Assembly (NCBI GenBank): GCA_027627225.1
Contig: CM051024.1
Location: 77,303,504-77,367,503, forward strand
DNA from: Congeria kusceri
Lineage: Eukaryota > Mollusca > Bivalvia > Myida > Dreissenidae
Direction of reading: 5' to 3'
DNA: 64,000 nt
The notes below the pieces were generated by a model, which was not told where the DNA came from, made no database searches, and saw only the letters and a list, made by a program, of their open reading frames with translations. The translations under genes and the position numbers were made by a program. Positions 26,001 to 38,000 of this stretch are shown piece by piece (the first letter of the stretch is position 1; the number at the start of each line of letters is the position of its first letter).

Positions 26001-29000
26001 TTCCTCTGACAAGCATATGCTTTTGTGGCATACATTACATCCTGTGACAAGCCTTGTTTGAAAATACAAAAATAAAAACAAAAATTGCTCAGCGACATCG
26101 ATTCATATGTCATGCATTGGATTCAAGCTATCGATTGTCAAACAGCTAATACTGATTGACTAATTTCATTTTTGGGTCAAACTCCTCACCCTAGAGCCAA
26201 GCATTTTTGTCTAAATTATGTAAAGAACTGACAAAAACACTAATGACTAGGACCTGAAATTGACTTCATACATGTAATTTGCGACATACTGGCCTAGTTT
26301 TGCATGGAGAAATCCCATTCTTGTTGTCAGTGAAGTGTTTCAGGTTTGAGGGTCGTCTCATAAATCTATACTAGTATCCAAAATTGAACAAAAAGATTGT
26401 TATAGCAAATGGAGAAAACAGAGGTAAATTATAAACAAATTGGCGTGGTTTTTCCATGCAAATTTACTTACTGGTGGACAAAAACTTTCCAAGTGATTGT
26501 TAGTTTGTAAATTGTTGAATTTATTATATATTGTAAACTTCTAACAGTTATTGTTGAATTTATTATATATTGTAAACTTCTAACAGTTATTCATGGAAAG
26601 CATGAAACATGAGATAATCAACATAGTGTTTCTAACAATAGAGTGACATTTGTCTTTAACTACAGGATCAAGAGATCAGTCTTGATCAAAGTTGACCTTG
26701 ACCTTGCTCAGCTGAGCAGATTCTGAAAAATTCTTTTTGTATTGAAGTAATGTCTCTTCTCGATAGAATAACATGAATTGTCATTTGGTTTTGGTTACAA
26801 TCTTCATATCAGAATGCAAATGTACGCTGAGAGGAGGTTAGATTTATGTATAATTTATATTTGACAAACAAATAAATTTGATCCAGCCTTTTTTAGTGAA
26901 CACCATTTTTGAGCCTGATCCTGAAATATCTGGCTCAAGTTCATCTTGAACCTGAAAATCAGGCTTAATTTTCTCTGTGAACTCGGGGCTTGGTATACAT
27001 TTTCAGATCGCGAAAATTCGCGTGTAATGATTGGATCATCTACGCAGTCTATTTGACTACGACTGACATTTCTGGCAATGCCCATCGACAATGTTTCCAA
27101 ATTTTGATTGTTAGACATCAAATTATACCTTGAGCAGTCTCATTATCGCTCATTGTTTGCTGAGAGGTTTGATCAAATATTAGCCTAGTCATTTTTGATA
27201 TATTACACTGGAAATCAAGTTGAAAAGGTCCGTATTTTTCAGCCGAGTTAATTCTTACAATAATTACTGCCGCTTCTAAAGAGTTTGCTACAACTGACTT
27301 GCTATGGTTAATGATAATAAAAACTTCTTTCTGCAAAATGACCTGTATTCATTGAAAGTTTCTGACAGAAAGTATTAAATTTGGTGTCTCATTGATGATA
27401 GTTAAATCACAAACGTTCTTTTTTTTTTTTCATTAATTCAATTTTTGTAAAGTTCATTTAAGTATCTTTTACTTGTAAATGGTACTTTTGGTGTTTGTGG
27501 GTTTTTGATGTCTTGAGTGAAAGTTTAAACTTAAATCTTCATGAATCATTTTTAGCTCACCTGATCACGAAGTGCTCGGTGAGCTATTGGTATAGGGGAC
27601 CTCTCCGGCGTCGTCCGTCGTCCATTGTCTGTCGTCCATATGTCGTCAACAATTTGGACCGTTATCGCGATGAAGACTACATTTTTTTATTCAATCTTGA
27701 CCTAACTTGCACAGTTTAAAAATATATGACCATAAAATCTCTGATGGGTTTGTTATTGTGTCAGATCACACCAGTAGCACCAGAGTTATTGCCCCTTTTT
27801 CATGCCAAAAAAATGCAAAAATGCCCTTATCCAACGTATAGACTTTATTTTCCATCCAATATTAACTAAACTTTCAATTTTGTGTATGACCATCAGATCT
27901 CAGCAGACGCCAAAAAATGGGCCAGATCGTGTTTCAAACACCAGAGTTATTGCCCTTTGTTTTTTTTTAAATATACAAAACTGGACATTATTCATCTTGC
28001 ACAGTTTGTCTATTATCATGAGATTACAGTTGAAGTCGAATATAAGCAAGATCGGACCAGAAACAGCAGAGTTATTGCCCTTTGTTTGTGAAAAAAGATG
28101 CAAAAATTGACATTATTCAGGATAGAGACTTCATTTTTCATCCAATCTTCACCAATCTTGCACAGTTTGTCTATGACCATAAGATTAAAGGTGAAGTCGA
28201 ATATTAGCAAGATTGGACCAGAAACAGCAGAGTTATTGCCCTTTGTTTGTTAAAAATATATGCAAAAATGGACATTATTCAAGATTGGGACTTCATTTTT
28301 CATCCAATCTTCACCAATCGTGTACAGTTTGTCTATGAACGTAAGACTACCGGTGAAGTCGAATATAAGCATGACCGGGCCAGAAAAACCGGAGTTATTG
28401 CCCCTTGTGTTGGGAAAAAAAATCAACAAGTTATCAATGATTGGCTTGCACACATGATTTTTGATTCAATGTTGTCCAAACTTACAAAGTTTGCGCATGA
28501 CCATAAAAATTGATTGATAAAATTTGATTTCCGACAGTTGCAAGACTTGCATGCAGTTATTTGTACATGCAACATTGATGTTTTCAGAGCCTGAATTAAC
28601 ATCATTTATCATCATTGGACAGAAAATTATCAAAGAAAAAGCAAATATTTACCTTATAGCACAGCCATCGCAATTATCGCATTGCAACTAGTTCTCCTAA
28701 ACTGTTTGCGAAAAAGACATCAAAATATACTGTTTCTGCATTTTTCCGATTTGTCAATGACTAAATGAAAAAGGGTCAGGTAAGAATATCGAGAAAAATA
28801 ATTTGAGAACCATTAGCCAAAAAATGCACATCCACAATCCAACTAATACTTTAGTTAGCCCATTGCACTAACCGATGTTTTATATCAAAATTGATCCTAT
28901 CCCCCTCTGCGTATTGTTCAGATAGCCTAATTTTCAAACCTGTCACAACAGTATGGTCTTCATCTGTACCAGTTCTCAGGTGAGTGCTTTGGGCCATTAT

Positions 29001-32000
29001 GGCCCTCTTGTTTTTACTAACTTCATGAAATGGACTACTTTAATGAACTATTCATACAGTATTTCGTGAACTATTTAGGAGCAGTAACTGCTCATTTTGA
29101 AGGTGCACACATGAAATAAATTTGCTGTTGATAATTTGGCTAGTGTTGTTAATCAGTGTCCAACATTTTAATCGATTAATCAGCATCAAGTTCTGACTAA
29201 ATAACCGATTAATCAGGATTCTTGAAAGTAAAGGAAATATACCATAGACAGCAATGTTTCAGTTATTTACATTGTTTTATTTAGTTTGGCAATAAATACG
29301 TGTCTGATTTATACAGCAATTATGAAGGAAATAGGCATAAAACATGTTTTTGTGAATACAGTTTTTGAACTGCATTATTCTACTATGCAGTTGACAAGAT
29401 ACCAATCAGATACATTCATTATTTAAAAGTTACGCAACCGCACAAACAATATAAAACTATACAACTCCGTCTTGTGTTCGGTAGAAAAACATGCCGACGC
29501 CAAATAAATCATAAACATCGAGTTATGACCCTTGGTTTGATGATCAAAAAAAAAATTTGCCACTTCCTCTGCAGAGACTTTTCATTCAGTCTAAAAACAA
29601 ATCACCTAATTTATATGTGGCTATATATGTGGCTATAAGATCATAGCTGGAAATACGTAGTTATGACTCCTTGTTTGTAAAAGAAAATGCAAAAATTGCT
29701 TTTTTCTTAGACAGGGACTCAATTTTTCATAAATCTTAATCAAATGTACACAGTTTGTGTTGGACCATAATATCACAGCAGAGTCTTAAAATCGACCAGA
29801 TCAGGCAACAACACAGGGGTTATTGCAGGGGTGAAAATAAATGGAAAAATTTGACTTATAAATGCAGGATGGGTACCAGTACTTCATTTTCCGCCCAATT
29901 GGTACCAAACATCTATTTGTCAATGACCAACAGATCTCAGACAAATTTGAATATAGAAAGTATAGATAATAATAAAGCTTCAATCTAAGACAGAAGCAAA
30001 ACAAGAAGCAAGCATGACTTGACCTTTTTACGGCCATCCTTATTATCTTTCTGAACTGCAGCATTAACAATATTCCTCCAAAACTGAATGCAAATATTTT
30101 GATACCAGGGGAAAGAAAATATACTTGGGTCCCTACTCGTTAATGGCTATTATTCAGTTTTTGATAAGCAAGGGTAAAACGGTGAGCTAAAGAAATAGGA
30201 CAGTTAACCAGCTAGACAAATGAATACAAAAACCATAATTTTATTATTTTTATTTTTACATTTTATAACATTTGTTCAAACATTTCACAAAAGCAATATC
30301 TCCATTTTTAACAATACTGTGTGGAGCCATCATGGACTCCTTTGTTTGTAATAGAGACACAACAGCTTTACTGGAGACCAATCATATTACATTATATAAA
30401 TGTATACATTTGATTCTATTGAACAATGTATTTAATTAAATGTGCATGTGTTATTTAATTATATTATTGGGTCACTGAAACATATAAATGAATTGAATCA
30501 CTTGTTCTAAGAAAGGGATTGGAAATTTTTCAATAAAGATAACTCATGCATAGATATCTTCAATTAACCGAAGAATCCCAAATCTTAATCGACTAATTAA
30601 TCATTACTTATTTGTCGTTGATTAATCGACGAAATGATAAATCGGCACAACACTAAATATGGCTGCAACAAACAACATAAAATACAAGTATATATTGACA
30701 ATATTGTATAAAATAAATGTCTGATTTCCTGGTGTTATCACACATTATTCATATGAGGCATGTCATGGGAAAACCGGGCTTAATGCATGTGCGTAAAGTG
30801 TCGTCCCGGATTAGCCTGTGCAGTCCGCACAGGATATTATGGGTCGACACTTTCCACTTTTATGGTATTTTCTGTTTAAAGGAAGTATTTTCTAAACATA
30901 AATCCACTGTAGGCGGAAAGTGGCATCCTGGATTAGCCTGTGTGGACTTAAATAGCAAAATGACTGAAAAAATCTTCTTCTCTGAGACCGCCAGGCCCAG
31001 AGGTTTCATATTTGGTATGTTACATTGTATAGTGGTCCTCTACAAAGATTGTTCAAATGATGCCCCTGGGTTCAAAACTGGTCACGCCCCAGGGTTCACA
31101 GTGTTTATATAGACTTAAATAGCAATGTGACATTAAAAATCGCCTGTGAAACCACAAGGCCCAGTATTTTCATATTTGGTATATAACATTGTATAGTGGT
31201 CCTCTACAAAGGTTTTTCAAATAATGCCCCTAGAGTCAAAACTGGCCCACCCCGGGGGTCACATTGTTTATATAGACTTATATGGCAAGTGGGCCTTAAA
31301 ATCTTCTCCTTTGAAACTGTATGCCCCCAGAGGTTTCATATTTAGCCTGAAACATTGTGTAGTGGTCCTCTACAAAGATTGTTCAAATTATGCCCCTGGG
31401 GTAAAAACTCGCCACACCTCGGGGGTCGCATGGTTTATATATAAATTTAAATAGCAAAATAACTTTAAAAATGTTCTCCTGAAACCGTAAGGTCCTCTAC
31501 AAAAATTGTTCAAATATTTCGCAAGTGTAGAATGTGGCCACGCCCTGGGGGTGCAAAGCCGAGATCTTTATACTCAGGTAAGTGTTTTTTAGGGTCATTT
31601 GGCCGTCTTGTTATAAGCCTTTATGATGCCTTGAACTCAGGTGAGCGACCTAGGGCCATTTTGGCCCTCTTGTTTTACTCAATTCATTTCAGAATGTTTT
31701 GTTTTGTTTGCATGGATTTTTCGCCATTTTTAACAGTATATCAGTCATATCACGGCGGTCAGTTAACCTAGTCACACTTTTCCTGGGCAAGCTTAGCTGA
31801 TCTAAGCGGTTTCAGAAAGTATGCATGGTAACAGATTCTTTCAATGATAACTAATGTTTTGGAGATTTCTTTGCTCAATAGCTCAGATGTAACTATCTGT
31901 TTTCAGATATTTCATTTCTTACACAATTATACAAATATGATCTATTGCCTGGTGTCATTGTCAGGAAGTGAAATATTATTCCGTGTCGTTTATTCACCGA

Positions 32001-35000
32001 TCCCTACCCCATTTATTGCTGCCTATTCTATCATTCTTGGCTTGGGGTAATTTCAGAAAACAGCAATTTTCGGAAGTGTTCCATCAAAAATGAAATTTGT
32101 GGTGGGAAATTGGCATATTTACTGAAAAGTCTGGACCTCTACTAGTGCTATTCCAATGTTTTCGTAGATTTGTGAATGTCCTATACCCAATAGTCTCAAT
32201 AAATGATCATGATTTATTGTATTTGGTCTAAAGAAAATAAGAATTTGTTTTTTGTATAAAATTTAGCTTGTTAACTTTATGGCAGTTTTTTTTTTCAAAA
32301 TGGATTTTTACTATTTATCAAAATATATTTTAAGTTTTTTTTGTGGTTTTTGAAGTGGAGTTAACATGAAAGCATCCAAAAATGTCCCCAAGTTCCATCC
32401 AAGTTCTAGTGAAGGGTGAAGAGGCAGGCATTCTTTGAATAAACCCAAAGTCTAAGCATGTATACAATATCATTTCATTTTGTGCGTATTGAACTCAGGA
32501 GGGCGACTAAAAAGCTTTAAATTTACCATATGTGTTGCACAAAAAATCATCTGAACTTTTTTTACATAAAACTTTTAAATTAAGCAAAATAAATAATCAG
32601 CATGCTTAGTTGCTCATGGGATAGGTAAACAAACAATAATTTTGTAAGGCCTTGAACTACAGTAGATGGTTTAAGCTCTTAAATTGATAAAAATCCCACA
32701 GAACTACTTCTGCGACACAACCGGTTGGGACCTAATAACTGTATTAATATGCTTGGCCAATCAGAACAGCTTGAGAAAAGAAAAAAAAAAGAAACAACAA
32801 CAGAACATATCAAGATAACATTGGTCAAAGTTTTATATTTACTATTAAACCTGTTTATTATAAGCTCATGCAATTTATGTTTTACTTTTCAGAATCAGAC
32901 AGAAGGTGGAAAGAGTCCAGAGAGTGTGACCCAACTTAAGGTATGCATGTTACAATGTTGCAGTCCAGGGCTCTTATTCACAAAGCTCCTTAGGGAAAAC
33001 TGAAGTAGATTCCTTAAATTCATAAAATTCCTTAAGTCTCTGGCTGTTTCGTGTATAGGACTTTTAACATTAAAATGTTGTAAACTTGTAAATATTGCTT
33101 ATATGTTTATTATTGCAGCCTTCTTTGTATATAGATCATTGGATTTCACATAGAAAATTTGCTCGGAAATTTTCACTTGGGTACAACCTAAGTTAAGATT
33201 TCCCTTCGGAGCTTTGTGAATACATAGGAGCTTTGTGAATACATATGAGCTTTGTGAATACATAGGAGCTTTGTGAATAGGAGCTTTGTGAATACTTAGG
33301 AGCTTTGTGAATACATAGGAGCTTTGTGAATATATAGGAGCTTTGTGAATACATAGGAGCTTTGTGAATACATAGGAGCTTTGTGAATATATAGGAGCTT
33401 TGTGAATACATAGGAGCTTTGTGAATACATAGGAGCTTTGTGAATACAAGCCCTAAAGTGTCGTAAAAGAGTTATTTTAATGCAGACTATTCTTGTATAA
33501 TTATAGGGGTTACATCCCTTCCTGCCCCCAGTTCTAATGCAGACTATTCTTGTATAATTATAGGGGTTACATCCCTTCCTGCCCCCAGTTCTAATGCAGA
33601 CTATTCTTGTATAATTATAGGGGTTACATCCCTCTCTGCCCCCAGTTCTAATGCAGACTATTCTTGTATAATTATAGGGGTTACATCCCTCCCTGCCCCC
33701 AGTTCTAATGCAGACTATTCTTGTATAATTATAGGGGTTACATCCCTCCCTGCCCCCAGTTCTAATGCAGACTATTCTTGTATAATTATAGGGGTTACAT
33801 CCCTCCCTGCCCCCAGTTCTAATGCAGACTATTCTTGTATAATTATAGGGGTTACATCCCTCCCTGCCTCAAGTTCTAATGCAGACTATTTTTGTATAAT
33901 TATAGGGGTTACATCCCTCCATGCCCCCAGTTCTAATGCAGACTATTCTTGTATAATTATAGGGGTTACATCCCTCCCTGCCCCCAGTTCTAATGCAGAC
34001 TATTCTTGTATAATTATAGGGGTTACATCCCTCCCTGCCCCCAGTTCTAATGCAGACTATTCTTGTATAATTATAGGGGTTACATCCCTCCCTGCCCCCA
34101 GTTCAGACGGAAAAGCTTAGCATATGAAATCTGTATTTTTGTATCAAATAAAATAATGTCTTATCGCTAATTGTGCCCATTATGAGTTCAGTAACTGTTG
34201 TACTGTTTTTAATGCCTTATATAAGTTTTATAGAAAAAATGTTAATGAGTTGTGGTAAAATATTTGCCTATTTCAGGTTGAAATTGACAAATAAATACTT
34301 GCTATATATTTTCTGAACATTTTCATCAACATTCCATCCGTTTTGTCAAAGTTTTCACTTTCGTGTTTTTAGGTGCAGAGTTGCATGCTAGGATGCAGAG
34401 AGGGTCTCGAGGAATTCTACAAGGCGGAGGTTGGGAGTAAGTATCTACTGAAAGTCTGAAGGCACTGATTTCAGACAATAGTAGTTCACAATAGTTTTTT
34501 GGAAGGAATGGTCCATTCTTGCATAGACCATACAATTTTCACTAGTCGAATCCACCTGAACTTGTCCGAAATGTGGAAATAAAATCTAGACATTAACTAA
34601 TCAATTCAAATAATAGTAAGAATGTTCATGAATTGATATTGAAAGAAAATCAGCTGAAAATGATTTATTTAGAGAAACATTTCTGGTCATTTTTGTATTT
34701 TGGGTAAACGAATCTTTTAATTTAGTAATTTTGCATCCTTCTTATTTTGTCCTTTTGGGCTGACAGGTCAACATTTTAACATGCTCGAATAGGTTTTTAC
34801 TTGTCCCTGTAAGTAGGTTATTTCAAAGACTACAGTACTATAGGTCAATCAATCCATTGATGGATCAGATTGCTTGGTGAAATATGGTTAGTCACATAAA
34901 AATTGGGATATAATGGAGTTATGGATTAAATGCTAAATAAACAATAAGGTTGGTCAATCCATTGATGAATCAGATTGTTTGTTGAATATTGATAGTTACT

Positions 35001-38000
35001 TACAAATTGGGATATTATGGAATTATGGACTAAATGCTAAAGGAACAAGTATTATGCTGAATAATAAACAGTGTATCATATATTTTTGTAAACAGTATAT
35101 GTTTTCAATTATATATAATATATTGTTATAATATTAAATAAAAAACTATCTTGATGTCTTCAAAATAATGCCTGTATAGGTGAATGCAAATTTCAAAGAA
35201 GGAAAAAAAAAATTCCACTGAATCACTTTCGTACTATGATCTCATTCTAATCATGGCTACATTTAGTATTTATCAAAACGCTGTTTTTTTTCAAGTAGGG
35301 GGGACAAAACTTCCAAAAGCGAATATTGTGAAGGACGGGATTACCCACAGTTCGGTGCTTCTGTCATGGCCGAAGACGGACTGGGATGTCAACAGGACCT
35401 TTCAGCTGCAAGTTCGAAACCTCGATACCAACGCTGACTGGCAGAATCATGACGAATACACCGTCTTGCCAACGGGAATCGTTAATGTTACCAATCTTTT
35501 ACCGTTTCTTACATATCAGGCGAGTGGGAACAAATTCTAATTAAAAAAATAGTACAGACCATTGGGGATTCGTTGCATTTTGGTGACAAACCAACCATCC
35601 TAAGCAATGCCAACCCTTCTCGAAAAAGTGTATTTGATATGCATTTAACGCATATTAAACGCTGCGGTATTGGCACCGTATTTTTTCTGTGTTAAATGCG
35701 CATTAAATACACTTTTAGTACACTAAGTGTATTGTTTCTGTACTTCTTCTGCATGTTTTACAAAAAAAGTATAAATGCACTAGAAAAAACACTTAAAATA
35801 CACTTTAAGTACACTTAAGTGTATTTTTTTAAGATACGGTGTATTTTTCAAGGAGAAAACTACACTTTTAATGCACTTTAGTGTGTTAATGCAGGAAAAA
35901 TGCTTGGTGAAATATTTTAGTAATAAGCGTATTTTTTCTGCATTTTCAAGTGTTTTAAACACAGAAAAAATACGATGCCAATACTGCAGCGTTTAATACG
36001 CATTAAATGCGTATTAAATACACTTTCGAGAAGGGAAAGGTTGACATCAGGGTCCGTATTGCAGAAAGATCTTTAAGACATTCGCAACAATTTTTTCCAA
36101 TTTGTTTCCAATGACAGATTTTCTTAAAAATTTGCACAACATGTGTCAATGAATCTTAAAACTAAAGAAGTCTTAATTAATGAGGTTAATTATTCATTTA
36201 ATGTGCCTTTGAAAACATCAATAAATAATCAAATATAAGAATATCTTTTGTTTCAAACGACAGATTTTGTAACAAAAATTCTATATACATGTGTTATTGT
36301 ATACTGAAACTAAAACAGTGTGAAAAAGTAGGAGTCACCAGCCTTTTTCTGGAAATATTGGGTTTTGAATATGGTACCTGTTAAGCCCCTTTTCCAGTTT
36401 GGATTTTTTATCAATGTTTTTAAGTATATAGTAGAGCTTTTTTTCAAACAAGGTTATGGTTCTTTCAACTGATATGTTATCACGTGTTTTGTTTGGCAAT
36501 ATACAAGTGTATTTTGGTAATAAAAAACGCTTTACTTACATTTACTGTTAAAATAATGAATTTGACTGGACATTTAAGTAGGTCAAATGGGTACTAATCA
36601 TACCTTCTGAAACGTCATTTATTATGCATCAACATATTTTGTTCCAAACGACAGATTTTCTTAAATTTTCGCACATACATGCACCAATGTATACTTACAC
36701 CAACACATTAATAAGAAGAATAGGTCACCGAACTTGTTTGGGAAATATTGGACTTTAAATAGGGTACCTGTGTAGCCTTTTTCATATTTTGTGTTTATGT
36801 AAACAACTTATTAATTGCCAAAATAGAACTAATTTGTTTGGCAATACATTGTATACATGTGTTTTTCATTATTATAATGCTTTATAAACTTTTAGCCATT
36901 GTCTTTAACTTGATGACTTACAAATACTTATATTTATTGATTGAAATAAGTATATTGTAACCTATATACAATAAAGAAATAATGAAGCAAAAGGAGAAAT
37001 TAACCCAATTATTTTCTTTTTGTTGTGAACATCTTTAAGTTTATCTTAAACTATTTTCTCTTAATTTCTAATTTTGGTCATATAATATTTTATAACTACA
37101 TATATATTTGTGAATTCCTTTGCTGTCAATAGTTAATAAAAAGTTGATGATAAATACACGCTTAGCACAATGCCATTTAAAAATGAAATAAAATGTTAAT
37201 GAAAAGTTATGATTTTAAGGTTAAGGATAAGATACTACTTAAGATGTTTCTGGAATATGGCCCCAGTTTGGCATTTGGTTGGTTGCTTAAATGCAAGGTT
37301 TATTCTACTGATTCTGCAGTATTTCTTTCAGTATGCTGCACATCTGTTTATCAGAAAACTTCGTAAATTATAGTGACCAATATCTTTACTGTGTTGGCCT
37401 CTAAATGAAAAAGTGTTGAACAATAAACTATTTAAAGGTTCATTGATATCAAAATACGAGTGTGTAAGGTTTGCTTTAAAAAAGTACTTGTATCATTTCA
37501 ACTCTTATCACTTTTCAGTGAACACATGTTTTTCCAACATGTAGATGCATTAGTGTTTTGTGTTGCAAACAATTTAATTGACATATACATATCTAAACAT
37601 GGTACAATTAAATTCAATAGGAAATTGAAGACTGTCGTTGAGAAGTCTTATGCCCTGTACACTGAACAAACAACAATACAACTGTCATTTCCATGAGCAA
37701 TAACAGTTCATCAGCAGTTCATGCTAGTTTTCTTGTTCCACAGTTCAAAAGGATATTCCATATAACAACGGCACATTCCTTGGAGACGAATGAATCCTCT
37801 GCAGTGACAACTCTCCCGTTTGGAGGTAAATAAATCAGTCCTCAAAAAAAATATTTTGAAAGACTTGACCAGACGGTCATTAGTAATTTAGTAATTTAGT
37901 AATTAGTAATACAATGTCAGCTTGCTAGAGTGCTCCTTAACTTGTCCGAACTTAAGAAATTAAACCTAGAGATTACATGATCAGTTCAAAGGATAGTGAT

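Noticed and set aside
26855..27336. Two adjacent minus-strand ORFs as a two-exon gene
   Set aside because: No recognisable domain, ends overlap by chance and part of the sequence is an imperfect palindrome.
29141..30655. Endogenous retroelement or virus-like sequence
   Set aside because: No polymerase, protease or LTR; the ends and 8-bp duplication fit a DNA transposon.
33099..33449. 116-codon minus-strand repetitive ORF
   Set aside because: Translation of the 19-bp minisatellite at the MITE end.
33478..34108. CRISPR-like regular repeats
   Set aside because: Units are adjacent with no unique spacers, and the DNA is clearly animal; it is a minisatellite.
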